Source: Novosphingobium colocasiae | GTDB lineage: Bacteria; Pseudomonadota; Alphaproteobacteria; Sphingomonadales; Sphingomonadaceae | Assembly: GCF_014652555.1 (NCBI RefSeq) | Contig: NZ_BMZA01000002.1 | Coordinates: 62,001-126,000, forward strand | Reading direction: 5' to 3' | DNA: 64,000 nucleotides | In this document: piece by piece, positions 51,423-61,029 of the stretch | Layout of the letters: each line of letters opens with the position of its first letter | How positions within the stretch are numbered: the first letter of the stretch is position 1 | Program-made: the position numbers and the translations under genes | The notes under the pieces: model-generated | Told to the model about the DNA's origin: nothing | Databases searched by the model: none | Seen by the model: only the letters and a program-made list of their open reading frames with translations

Positions 51423-51950
51423 ATGAACACCACCGCATCGGCGCGGTATACGCGCACCGCCATCGTCCTGCACTGGCTGATCGCCGTGCTGATCCTTGCC
51501 AACTTCGCGCTGGCCTGGGGTTCGGAAGACCTCTCCAAGGCTGCGCACGCGGCGGCAATGGGCTATCACAAGTCGATCGGGCTCAGCATTCTGGCGCTGT
51601 CCCTTGTCCGCCTGTTCTGGCGCATCGGGCACAAGGCCCCGCCCTATCTGCCCAGCGTCAGCCCGCTGGAAGCGCGGGCGGCCACCGTTACCACCTGGGG
51701 TTTTTACGCCCTGATGATCGCCATTCCGCTGTCCGGCTGGGCGATGGTATCGGGCGGGCAGAAGCCGCTGGAGTATTTCGGACTGTTCCCGGTGGCCAAG
51801 CTGCCAGTGACCAAGGCGTTGGCCGAGGCCGGGCACGAAAGCCACGAAGTGCTCGCCTTCCTGTTCCTCGCGCTGCTGGCGCTGCATCTGGCCGGGGCGT
51901 TGAAGCACCGGCTGATCGACAAGGACGGTACGCTGCAACGCATGATGTGA
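51423..51950 (+). CDS. Cytochrome b561
   Basis: A 175-residue four-helix membrane protein of the bacterial cytochrome b561 family. Candidate haem ligands are His in VLHWLI (helix 1), YHKSIG (helix 2), ESHEVLAF and ALHLAGALKHR (helices 3-4). It would transfer electrons from ubiquinol, in this family sometimes to superoxide. Start ATG 51423. Confidence 0.9.
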   Translation: MNTTASARYTRTAIVLHWLIAVLILANFALAWGSEDLSKAAHAAAMGYHKSIGLSILALSLVRLFWRIGHKAPPYLPSVSPLEARAATVTTWGFYALMIAIPLSGWAMVSGGQKPLEYFGLFPVAKLPVTKALAEAGHESHEVLAFLFLALLALHLAGALKHRLIDKDGTLQRMM

Positions 51951-51959
51951 ACGCGAAAA

Positions 51960-51987
51960 CCCCCGACCGCTGCGACACGGCCGGGGG
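51960..51987 (-). terminator. Terminator downstream of the RcnB-like gene
   Basis: CCCCCGACCG and CGGCCGGGGG form a stem with one mismatch and an 8-nt loop. On the minus strand it is followed by TTTT, as for an intrinsic terminator of the gene ending at 52032. It also follows the plus-strand cytochrome b561 gene, without a T-tract on that side. Confidence 0.55.
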
Positions 51988-52031
51988 CTCCTGATCCGGG
52001 GCTGCGCCCCCGGAAATGACTGCGATGCTTT

Positions 52032-53084
52032 TTACCAGAAGATATCGTAGATCACGTCCACCACTTCTCCGGTGTAGGTGTCGACCAGCAGGGCATCGTC
52101 GTAGTACCGCACCCAGCGATACGGGCCGTAGGCCGGCGGCAGGCGATAGCTCCATGGATCATTGATCCAGTACCGATCGCTGTAGAACATCGCCCCTAGG
52201 CTGAAGCCGATGCTCAGCCGGCGGTACGACCAGTTGTTGTAGGGCGAATAGTAACGGCCCATGCGATAGTGCGAGCGGTTGCGATCGCGGTAGCTGCGCC
52301 AGTCGTAGCGATTGTCGCGCCGCCAGTTGTCGCGGTCCCAGTTCCTGCGATCGTTGTTGCCCCAACGGTTGTCGCGATCGCGCCAGCCGTCGTTGGAGTG
52401 CCAGCGGTTATCGTTGCCCCGCCAGCGCGTCTGGCTGCGGTTGTCGTTGTCGCGCCAGCGATCCCGATCGCGGTCGCGATCATTGCGGCCATCGCGATCC
52501 CGGTCGCGCCAGCGGTTATCATTGTCGCGCCAGCGGTTGTCGTTATCGCGCTGGTTGTCGCGATCGCGGGCGTTGTTGTCGCCGCGATTGTCGTTGCTCC
52601 ACCGGCCCGGCGTTCCGGTCGGAGCCGCGCCACTGTTGCCGCGCCAGTTGCCATCACCCCGGCCGCGATCGGGACGATTCGCGCCCTGATCGGTTGCCTG
52701 AGCGTCGCGCCAGTCGCGCTGGGTGCGCGCCTGAGCCTGAGCCTGAGCCTGAGCGCGGGCTTGCGCCTGAACCGAGCGTTCGGCCTGCGCGTTCTGTACG
52801 GCCTCGCGACGGGTCTGGGCCCAGTTGCCGCCGTTGTCGCCGTTGCCCGGTGCCCGGCCGCGCCATGCGCCGGCGTTGCCCTGGCTTTCGCTGCGGCGGC
52901 TTGCGCCGTCGCCCTGGCTCTGGCCGCGCCAGCCACCGCCGCGCTCGCCGCCGTTGCCCTGCGCCTGCGCCTGGCCGCGCCAGCCGCGCTCGTCCGCCGA
53001 AGCGACCGAGGGGAGAACCAGTCCTGCGGTAACCAGCGCCATGGCCGTCCATGCGGCCGCTGTTCTCGATATATGCCGTTTCAC
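52032..53084 (-). CDS. RcnB-like periplasmic protein with Arg/Asp/Asn/Trp repeats
   Basis: A 350-residue exported protein. It begins at GTG 53084 with a signal peptide ending near PSVASADERG. Residues 30-130 are Gln/Gly/Ala/Arg-rich; 130-280 are imperfect repeats of the type RWRDNDN; the last 60 residues (DRYWINDPWSYRLPPAYGPY and DTYTGEVVDVIYDIFW) match the RcnB domain, named for a periplasmic nickel/cobalt-homeostasis protein. The repeat tract is encoded by degenerate tandem DNA repeats (about 52280-52600). No cobalt/nickel exporter is adjacent. Confidence 0.87.
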   Translation of the reverse strand: MKRHISRTAAAWTAMALVTAGLVLPSVASADERGWRGQAQAQGNGGERGGGWRGQSQGDGASRRSESQGNAGAWRGRAPGNGDNGGNWAQTRREAVQNAQAERSVQAQARAQAQAQAQARTQRDWRDAQATDQGANRPDRGRGDGNWRGNSGAAPTGTPGRWSNDNRGDNNARDRDNQRDNDNRWRDNDNRWRDRDRDGRNDRDRDRDRWRDNDNRSQTRWRGNDNRWHSNDGWRDRDNRWGNNDRRNWDRDNWRRDNRYDWRSYRDRNRSHYRMGRYYSPYNNWSYRRLSIGFSLGAMFYSDRYWINDPWSYRLPPAYGPYRWVRYYDDALLVDTYTGEVVDVIYDIFW

Positions 53085-53262
53085 GTCGTGGTGCCTTTGC
53101 GCTCTCCCGTCCCTCTCCGGAGCGGGAACTGTTGTCAGGCTGGGAGCGCCCGGCGACTGCGCTTGTTCCGACCTTATGCCAGACATCTACGCGCGGCGCG
53201 CTGTCCGCTACGTGAACCGCTGCATGTCCTGTTGTTCAGATTGTTGAGTTAAAAAATGAACA

Positions 53263-53290
53263 GGCCGCCGGTCCCGAAAGACCGGCGGCC
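53263..53290 (-). terminator. Intrinsic terminator of ettA
   Basis: GGCCGCCGGTC and GACCGGCGGCC form a perfect 11-bp stem with a 6-nt loop. On the minus strand it is followed by TGTTCATTTTTT. It lies 27 bp after the ettA stop codon and separates it from the RcnB-like gene. Confidence 0.75.
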
Positions 53291-53317
53291 CGCATTTCTG
53301 CTATTCCGGCCGAAGGA

Positions 53318-54991
<1,674 letters not shown>

Positions 54992-55160
54992 CGGATTCCT
55001 CTGGGATCGAGCGTATGGAAGATTGCCGGCCGCTCTACAGGCGGCGGGCAGGGGCCGCAAGCGTGGCAGTGCCGGCATCCTCCCTCATGCCGTCGCGACA
55101 GGACTGCGCCCGATCTTTTTGCAAGTGCGAAGGCGGCGATGATCTGCGACAAGGGCCGCC

Positions 55161-55547
55161 ATGCCCCGTTCCGCGATTCTGTCCATTGCGCCGAAGCTAG
55201 GTTTCTTCGCGCTGTTTGCCGTCATCCTGGTCCTTGCGCTCGAACCGCACCCGCCAGCCGTCGGCGCGCGCTGGGACAAGCTCAACCACATGGCCGCTTT
55301 CTTCGTGCTCACCGCCGCAGCGCGGGTCCTGTGGCCGCGCCGCAGCGCTTTGGCGCTAGTGCTGGTGATGATCGGTGTCGGGGGTGCGATCGAGCTTTTG
55401 CAGCTTTGGTTGCCGTTTGGCCGCGATGCCGAGTGGATGGACTGGGTGGCCGACAGCTTCGCCACGCTGGTCGGTCTCGCCGTCGGCTCCGCCGCGTTGC
55501 TGCTGCTGCCGCCTTCGCCGGAATACGACGCGGAGGATGCCGCCTGA
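55161..55547 (+). CDS. VanZ-like small membrane protein
   Basis: A 128-residue protein with three or four membrane segments and the VanZ-like pattern DKLNHMAAFFVL, GAIELLQLWLPFGRDAEWMDW and ADSFATLVGLAVG. VanZ-like proteins of this size are widespread and of unknown function; resistance is not implied. It converges on the CitE-like gene with a 13-bp gap. Confidence 0.85.
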   Translation: MPRSAILSIAPKLGFFALFAVILVLALEPHPPAVGARWDKLNHMAAFFVLTAAARVLWPRRSALALVLVMIGVGGAIELLQLWLPFGRDAEWMDWVADSFATLVGLAVGSAALLLLPPSPEYDAEDAA

Positions 55548-55560
55548 ACCGGCCGCCGGT

Positions 55561-56433
55561 TCAGAGCCCGGCGATCTTCCCGGCAACCGCGACGAGCCGC
55601 TGAGCCTGTTCCAGATGCAGCAACTCGGTCATCTTGCCATCGACCCGGATCGCTCCGCGTCCCTGATTTTCCGGCAGCGCGAAGGCGGCTATCACGCTGT
55701 GCGCCCAGGCAAGATCGCTTTGGGAAGGGCTGAACACCGCGTTGCACGGCTCGATCTGCGCCGGGTGGATCAGGCTCTTGCCGTCGAAACCGAACATCAG
55801 CCCCTGCCGCGCTTCAGCGCTGAAGGCCTCGATATCGCGAAATTCGTTGCAGACACCGTCGAGGATGGCGATGCCACCGGTTCGGGCCGCCGCTACCGCC
55901 ATCGTCAGGAACGGCAGGAACGGGGTGCGGCAGGGGGTAAGCTGCGCCCGCATCTCCTTGGCGAGATCGTTCGTCCCCATGATCCACAGCGAGAGCCGTC
56001 CGCCGGCGGCGCAGTTCGCAATGGCCGGCAGATTGGCCACGCTCGCGCAGGTCTCGATCATCGTCCACAGTTGCATGCCGGGATGCGCACTTGCCAGCGC
56101 GGCGTCATAGCGGGCGATATCGGCAGCGTCGTTCACCTTGGGCACCAGCACCGCATCGACCCCGCTGGCAGCAATCGCTGCCAGATCCTCGGCACCCCAC
56201 GGCGTATCGATGCCGTTGGCCCGGATCGCCACCTCGCGCCCGCCGAACCCGCCTTCGGCCACGGCGGCGATGGCGGCGGCACGGGCCTCGTCCTTCATTT
56301 CGGGGGCGACAGCATCCTCCAGGTCGAGAATCACCACGTCGCACGGCAGCGTGCGCGCCTTCGCGATCGCCTTGGCGTTCGACGCGGGAAGATAGAGCGC
56401 GGAACGGCGCGGGCGATCGGATGCTTTGGTCAT
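55561..56433 (-). CDS. HpcH/HpaI aldolase / citrate lyase beta-like protein
   Basis: A 290-residue CitE-like TIM-barrel lyase: RSALYLPASNAKAIAKA, DLEDAV with the magnesium-binding acids, VPKV, the catalytic MIETCASVAN, and GFDGKSLIHPAQI. Stand-alone members cleave or hydrolyse malyl-, citramalyl- or beta-methylmalyl-CoA. The start is ATG 56433; longer in-frame starts run into the intergenic small-gene region. It is not near the CoA catabolic island, so its pathway is open. Confidence 0.9.
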   Translation of the reverse strand: MTKASDRPRRSALYLPASNAKAIAKARTLPCDVVILDLEDAVAPEMKDEARAAAIAAVAEGGFGGREVAIRANGIDTPWGAEDLAAIAASGVDAVLVPKVNDAADIARYDAALASAHPGMQLWTMIETCASVANLPAIANCAAGGRLSLWIMGTNDLAKEMRAQLTPCRTPFLPFLTMAVAAARTGGIAILDGVCNEFRDIEAFSAEARQGLMFGFDGKSLIHPAQIEPCNAVFSPSQSDLAWAHSVIAAFALPENQGRGAIRVDGKMTELLHLEQAQRLVAVAGKIAGL

Positions 56434-56560
56434 GCTGGAATGTCCCTGTATTCGCGGTGCAGTCCCTGGCGTGATGGCATGCGGGCGGTCAAGCCCTGAT
56501 CGGTCGCCCCCTCGGACGGCGTTCAGACGCAAGGGCGACGTTTGCCCGCACAAAAGCCTC

Positions 56561-56653
56561 ATGTCGTTTGGTGACGTGTGCCTGTTCTTTGGGGCGTTGT
56601 TTGCCTTTGCCACCCTCGTACTGAAGGTGGTTGAGGTGGCCCGCCACAAGTAG
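56561..56653 (+). CDS. Candidate 30-residue hydrophobic peptide (holin-like toxin type)
   Basis: ATG 56561 opens a 30-residue frame: MSFGDVCLFFGALFAF, then ATLVLKVVEVARHK. One hydrophobic segment (about residues 6-24) with a short charged tail is the layout of type I toxins such as Fst and the Firmicutes holin-like toxins, which share an AFATLV-type core. No Shine-Dalgarno sequence and no clear promoter are visible, so expression is unproven. The start codon lies in one of two direct repeats (56551-56577 and 56736-56762), and a convergent promoter could make an RNA complementary to the start region. Confidence 0.4.
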   Translation: MSFGDVCLFFGALFAFATLVLKVVEVARHK

Positions 56654-56689
56654 GCATCGGGCGGGGGGCGCGTTGCCGCGCGTCCCCCA

Positions 56690-56755
56690 AACGATTGACC
56701 CCCCGCCATTGCCGTGGCGAGGGGTCATCCAAAGGCAAAGCCCATGTCGTTTGGT
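56690..56755 (-). ncRNA. Candidate antisense RNA of the small-toxin locus
   Basis: On the minus strand TTGAAA (56790-56785) and TATCTA (56767-56762) are spaced by exactly 17 bp. Transcription would start near 56755, so the RNA would open with ACCAAACGACAT, the exact complement of the toxin start region, and continue with GGGCTTTG, which can pair with the bases before the start codon with one bulge. The hairpin at 56696-56727 would end it. The 3' boundary is a guess. Confidence 0.35.
56696..56727. terminator. Hairpin between the repeats (possible bidirectional terminator)
   Basis: TGACCCCCCGCC (56696-56707) pairs with GGCGAGGGGTCA (56716-56727) with one mismatch around an 8-nt loop. It lies between the small ORF and the second repeat, where a bidirectional terminator would sit in a par-like locus. 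There is no T-tract. A second GC-rich hairpin precedes it (56663-56687). Confidence 0.4.
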
Positions 56756-57181
56756 TAGACGTAGATACAATGGATCGGATCGTATTTCAACCCGGCGGCC
56801 AAGTGACTCATCCGTATCGAACAAGCTGGGGAGGCGTAAATTCAACTCACCATGAACATAGTGCTTTTGACGGATTTAAATCGATTGCAGGTATGCTATA
56901 AGCGAATCACGTCGCGGCAAAGCCGAACCCTCCCGGCCGCAGGGTGTCCCCGCACAGGTGCCCTGCACGTGACGAGCCCGCAAGGGTCGCAAAGTCCGCC
57001 TCGCGTCGGTCCTCCACCACAGTCATGTCGGTGCGAGGCGGCACTTTCCCCCATCCACAGCCTGCAAACGGACACTTGAACAGGTGCCGTCCCCGCGGGT
57101 AAGAGCGCCGCTTTCCCGTGCGCTGCGGGATGGCTGTTCGCCGCATCCGCAGCGTGCCCTCGTCGAACTGGAGTTGCTGTC

Positions 57182-58309
57182 ATGCGTGCCGAAGGGCAGG
57201 CCCATGTGGATCGCATCGAGAAAGCCCTGGCACTGGTGCGCAAGTTCCTTGACTGGGACCGCGCGCTGCGCCGGTTCGATGAACTCAACGCGCGAGTCGA
57301 GGACCCGACCTTGTGGGACAAGCCCAAGGAAGCCGAAGCGGTGATGAAGGAGCGCCGCCGGCTGGAAGCGGCGATCGAGGCCGTCAACCAGATCAGCCGC
57401 GAGATGACCGACGCTGTCGAATTCGTCGAGCTGGGCGAGATGGAGGATGATGACGACACCATTCGCGAAGGCCTGGATTCGCTCGCCGCGCTGGCCGAGC
57501 GCGCCGACAAGGACAAGGTCACCGCGCTGCTCTCGGGCGAGGCGGACGGTAATGATACCTACCTAGAAGTCCACGCCGGGGCGGGCGGCACCGAAAGCCA
57601 GGACTGGGCCGAAATGCTCCAGCGGATGTACACCCGCTGGGCCGAGCGCCGGGGCTACAAGGTGGAACTGGTCGATTATCATGCCGGCGAAGCTGCGGGC
57701 ATCAAGAGCGCGACGTTGCTGATCAAGGGCGAGAACGCCTATGGCTATGCCAAGACCGAAAGCGGCGTCCACCGCCTGGTCCGGATCAGCCCTTATGACA
57801 GCTCGGCGCGCCGCCACACCAGCTTTTCCAGCGTCTGGGTCTATCCTGTGATCGATGACAACATCGAGATCGAGATCAACCCGGCCGACCTGAAGATCGA
57901 TACCTATCGCGCCTCGGGCGCCGGTGGCCAGCACGTCAACACCACCGATTCGGCGGTGCGCATCACGCACCAGCCGAGCGGCATCGTCGTCGCCAGCCAG
58001 ATCGACCGGTCGCAGCACAAGAACCGCGAAATCGCGATGGGCATGCTGAAAGCGCGCATGTTCGAAGAGGAAATGCGCCGCCGCGAGGAAGCCGCCAGTG
58101 CAGAACATGCGAGCAAGAGCGACATCGGCTGGGGCCATCAGATCCGCTCCTACGTGCTGCAGCCCTATCAGCAGGTGAAAGACCTGCGCACCGGCGTCGT
58201 TTCCACCTCGCCGGGCGATGTGCTCGATGGCGAACTCGACCCGTTCATGGCCGCCGCCCTGTCGCAGCGCGTCTCGGGCGAGAAGGTCGAAGTTGAGGAC
58301 ATCGACTAG
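57182..58309 (+). CDS. prfB: Peptide chain release factor 2
   Basis: A 375-residue class I release factor for UAA and UGA codons. The peptidyl-tRNA hydrolysis motif GAGGQHVNTTDSAVR is present, and the codon-recognition loop reads ISPYDSSARRHTSF, where SPY replaces the SPF common in RF2. The frame is continuous from ATG 57182, so there is no programmed frameshift of the E. coli type. The domain 1 helices and C-terminal GDVLDGELDPFM are complete. Confidence 0.95.
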   Translation: MRAEGQAHVDRIEKALALVRKFLDWDRALRRFDELNARVEDPTLWDKPKEAEAVMKERRRLEAAIEAVNQISREMTDAVEFVELGEMEDDDDTIREGLDSLAALAERADKDKVTALLSGEADGNDTYLEVHAGAGGTESQDWAEMLQRMYTRWAERRGYKVELVDYHAGEAAGIKSATLLIKGENAYGYAKTESGVHRLVRISPYDSSARRHTSFSSVWVYPVIDDNIEIEINPADLKIDTYRASGAGGQHVNTTDSAVRITHQPSGIVVASQIDRSQHKNREIAMGMLKARMFEEEMRRREEAASAEHASKSDIGWGHQIRSYVLQPYQQVKDLRTGVVSTSPGDVLDGELDPFMAAALSQRVSGEKVEVEDID

Positions 58310-58335
58310 GAACGGTTTACGGCCTAGAGAAGCGC

Positions 58336-59106
58336 ATGCTCTTTTTCGGACGCCCGACCGGCACGATTGCCTGCGGGGCGATGGCACTGGCCATCGTCGC
58401 GCTGGGGCTGTCCGGGTGCAAGGAAAGCCGGAAGGACGACAAGCGGGCCGAGGCGGTGCGCGCCTTTCCGATCGCCGATCGCCCGGTTTCGAAATCGGCC
58501 GATAATACCTTCGCCACCGAAGTCCAGCGCGACAGCATGAACGAAGCGCGCACCGTCATGGACCTGGCGCGGATCGAGCCGGGCATGACCGTGGCCGATA
58601 TCGGTGCGGGCGAGGGATATTACACAGTCCGGCTGGCCCAGCGGGTAGGGGCCAAGGGCCGGGTGCTGGCGGAGGACATCGACAGCGCGGCGATCAATCG
58701 CCTCGGCCTGCGCATCGAGCGCGAGCAGTTGCAGAACGTGTCGATCAAGTCCGGCCTGCCCGAAGACCCGCGCCTGCCCGAAGGCAGCTTCGATCGCATT
58801 TTCCTGGTCCACATGTACCACGAGGTGACCGAGCCTTATGCGTTCCTGTGGAATCTCAGGCCGGCCGTCAAGGCGAAGGGCCGCGTCATCGTCGTCGATG
58901 TCGATCGCCCCACCGATCGCCACGGGATACCGCCCGCCTTGCTTTTCTGCGAATTCGCGGCAGTAGGCTTTCGTTTGACGGAATTTGTCCGTAAGCCGGA
59001 ATTACAAGGGTACTATGCCCAGTTCGAAGCGAGCGGCCCGCGGCCGACGCCGGGGGAAATCAAGTCCTGCCGTCTCGCAGCCACTCCGGCTGCGGCTGCA
59101 CGGTGA
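58336..59106 (+). CDS. Lipoprotein with a SAM-dependent methyltransferase domain
   Basis: A 256-residue protein. The N terminus has a lipoprotein signal peptide with lipobox LSGC (Cys28), then a class I methyltransferase fold with the SAM-binding motif VADIGAGEGYYTVRLA (about 86-101), acidic AEDIDS and FDRIFLVHMYHEV. An exported methyltransferase is odd because SAM is cytoplasmic; either the signal is not used as such, or the domain has another role in the envelope. It follows prfB by 26 bp in the same direction. Confidence 0.85.
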   Translation: MLFFGRPTGTIACGAMALAIVALGLSGCKESRKDDKRAEAVRAFPIADRPVSKSADNTFATEVQRDSMNEARTVMDLARIEPGMTVADIGAGEGYYTVRLAQRVGAKGRVLAEDIDSAAINRLGLRIEREQLQNVSIKSGLPEDPRLPEGSFDRIFLVHMYHEVTEPYAFLWNLRPAVKAKGRVIVVDVDRPTDRHGIPPALLFCEFAAVGFRLTEFVRKPELQGYYAQFEASGPRPTPGEIKSCRLAATPAAAAR

Positions 59107-59137
59107 TTGCAGGGTTATTTGAAAGTCGAAAGTTAAG

Positions 59138-60544
59138 ATGGGTTTCAAGGGTCTCAAGCCGATTGTTTATGGCGGGCGCGAAGTCTGGCCGCTGGTGGAA
59201 GGGGGCAAGGGCGTTTCAGCCACAAACCACATGAGTTCGGGCGCATGGGCGGCTGCCGGCGGCATCGGCACGGTCAGCGCGGTCAATGCCGACAGCTATG
59301 ACGCCAGCGGCAAGATCGTGCCGCAAGTCTACAACGAGCTGACCCGCCGCGAACGCCACGAACAATTGATCCGCTATGCAATCGATGGCGCTGTCGAACA
59401 GGTGCGCCGCGCGCACGAGATTTCGGGCGGACAGGGCGCGATCAATATCAACGTGCTGTGGGAAATGGGCGGCGCGCAAGCGGTGCTCGAAGGGACGCTG
59501 GAACAGACCAAGGGGCTGGTCACCGGTGTCACTTGCGGGGCCGGCATGCCCTACAAGCTGTCCGAGATCGCCGCGCGCTATAACGTCCAGTACCTGCCGA
59601 TCGTCAGCTCCGGCCGCGCGTTCCGGGCGTTGTGGAAGCGGGCCTATCACAAGGTCCCGGAACTGCTCGGCGCGGTCGTCTATGAAGATCCCTGGCTGGC
59701 GGGCGGTCATAACGGCCTGTCGAACGCGGAAGACCCGCTCAAGCCCGAAGACCCCTATCCGCGCGTGCAGGCGCTGCGCGATGTGATGCGCAAGGAAGGC
59801 ATCGCCGATAGCGTGCCGATCGTCATGGCCGGCGGCGTCTGGTACCTGCGCGACTGGAACGACTGGATCGACAGTCCCGAGCTGGGCTCGATCGCGTTCC
59901 AGTACGGCACCCGTCCGCTGCTCACGCACGAAAGCCCGATCCCGCAAGGGTGGAAGGATGCGCTGCGCGACCTCGATCCCGGCGATGTGCTGCTGCACCG
60001 GTTCTCGCCCACAGGCTTCTATTCCTCGGCGGTGCGCAATCCGTTCCTGCGCAGCCTTGAGGCGCGTTCCGAACGCCAGATCCCGTATTCCAAGGTCGAG
60101 GCCGGCGAACATACCGCCCGCCTTGATGTCGGCGTCAAGGGCAAGAACTTCTGGGTCACGCCCAAGGACCTCGAACGCGCGCGGGGCTGGGTCGCGCAGG
60201 GTTATACCGATGGCCTGCGCACGCCGGACGATACCATCGTCTTCGTCGGCGCGACTGAGCGGGACGAAATCCGCAAGGACCAGGCGGACTGCATGGGCTG
60301 CCTGTCGCACTGCGGTTTCTCGTCGTGGAAGGACCATGACGATTACACCACCGGCCGCCTTGCCGATCCGCGCAGCTTCTGCATCCAGAAGACGTTGCAG
60401 GACATCGCCCACGGCGGCCCGATCGACGAGAACCTGATGTTCGCCGGTCATGCCGCTTACAAGTTCAAGCAGGACCCTTTCTATTCCAACGGCTTCACGC
60501 CGACGGTGAAGGAACTGGTCGACCGCATCCTGACGGGCGACTGA
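59138..60544 (+). CDS. Nitronate monooxygenase-family flavoprotein, long form
   Basis: A 468-residue protein related to nitronate monooxygenases (VSATNHMSSGAWAAAGGIGT at the N terminus, GVTCGAGMPYKL, VMAGGVWYL, FQYGTRPLL). It is about 140 residues longer than the 20804 protein. The C-terminal region carries DCMGCLSHCGFSSW and a later CIQK, four cysteines that could bind iron-sulphur or zinc. Family relatives are FMN enzymes; the substrate is unknown. Start ATG 59138, 31 bp after the methyltransferase gene, with a weak ribosome-binding site. Confidence 0.87.
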   Translation: MGFKGLKPIVYGGREVWPLVEGGKGVSATNHMSSGAWAAAGGIGTVSAVNADSYDASGKIVPQVYNELTRRERHEQLIRYAIDGAVEQVRRAHEISGGQGAININVLWEMGGAQAVLEGTLEQTKGLVTGVTCGAGMPYKLSEIAARYNVQYLPIVSSGRAFRALWKRAYHKVPELLGAVVYEDPWLAGGHNGLSNAEDPLKPEDPYPRVQALRDVMRKEGIADSVPIVMAGGVWYLRDWNDWIDSPELGSIAFQYGTRPLLTHESPIPQGWKDALRDLDPGDVLLHRFSPTGFYSSAVRNPFLRSLEARSERQIPYSKVEAGEHTARLDVGVKGKNFWVTPKDLERARGWVAQGYTDGLRTPDDTIVFVGATERDEIRKDQADCMGCLSHCGFSSWKDHDDYTTGRLADPRSFCIQKTLQDIAHGGPIDENLMFAGHAAYKFKQDPFYSNGFTPTVKELVDRILTGD

Positions 60545-60553
60545 TCTGCCGGG

Positions 60554-61024
60554 TTAACCGGCCGGCGCTTCCTCTGCAGCGTCGGCCGCCTCGGGCTGTT
60601 TGCTCGCGGGCAGGATCGCCAGCAGCGCGGCAAGGATGAACGCGGGCAGCGCCAACAGCCAGTCGACATACGACAGCACCCGCTCGACCATAGATCTGGG
60701 CGTGTCGCCCGCCAGCGCCAGCAGGTCCAGGCCGAGCGCCCGCAGCGCCAGTGCCAGCAACAGCAGCCCAAGCGCGGGTGGCAATCCGCAATCGCGCAAC
60801 CGGCGGGTCACCAGCGCCGGGGCGGGGATTAGCATCAGCCAGGACAGCCCCGCCAGCACCGGTTGTGCGGTGGCAGCCGGGACCAGCAGCCGGACCGGTA
60901 CGGCCAGCAGCAGCAGCGGCACTTGCGACAGGATCAGGTAGGACAGAAATTCCGCCCGGCCGGCGCGGCCGGTGAAATCGAAAGTCCGGCGCAGCGCTTG
61001 TGCGGAAAGCCTGAGGCTGTCCAT
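60554..61024 (-). CDS. DUF805 membrane protein
   Basis: A 156-residue membrane protein with four hydrophobic segments and the DUF805 start FDFTGRAGRAEFLSYLI. The C terminus is acidic and Ala-rich (EAADAAEEAPAG). ATG 61024 lies 5 bp after the stop of the upstream amt gene, in the same direction, so the two probably share a transcript. A TTG at 61033 overlapping that stop is an alternative start. Function unknown. Confidence 0.85.
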   Translation of the reverse strand: MDSLRLSAQALRRTFDFTGRAGRAEFLSYLILSQVPLLLLAVPVRLLVPAATAQPVLAGLSWLMLIPAPALVTRRLRDCGLPPALGLLLLALALRALGLDLLALAGDTPRSMVERVLSYVDWLLALPAFILAALLAILPASKQPEAADAAEEAPAG

Positions 61025-61029
61025 GCGCG

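Larger units (their letters stand above)
56551..56762. repeat. Direct repeat pair around the candidate toxin (ATGTCGTTTGGT)
   Basis: CAAAAGCCTCATGTCGTTTG (56551-56570) and CAAAGCCCATGTCGTTTGGT (56736-56755) share a perfect 12-bp core ATGTCGTTTGGT at 56561-56572 and 56744-56755, plus similar flanks. The first core is the start of the 30-codon frame; the second starts the same four codons but then reads TAG. The spacing is 183 bp. Confidence 0.65.
56654..57181. other. Long region before prfB with strong RNA-like hairpins
   Basis: Besides the antisense candidate, this stretch has a TATAAG box at 56897-56902 and, downstream, strong inverted repeats: AAAGTCCGCCTCGC (56991-57004) with GCGAGGCGGCACTTT (57033-57047, one bulge), and GCAGGG/CCCTGC at 56939-56966. 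No convincing protein frame is seen on either strand. It may be a structured prfB leader or a small RNA that I do not recognise. Confidence 0.4.

Noticed and set aside
57090..57115. GGGTAAGAGCGCC, which recalls a conserved piece of RNase P RNA
   Set aside because: The other conserved parts of RNase P RNA (GAGGAAAGTCC and ACAGAAA) are absent on this strand, so the match is taken as chance.
57182..57300. A programmed +1 frameshift in prfB
   Set aside because: The reading frame is continuous from the ATG through all RF2 domains; no internal UGA is crossed.
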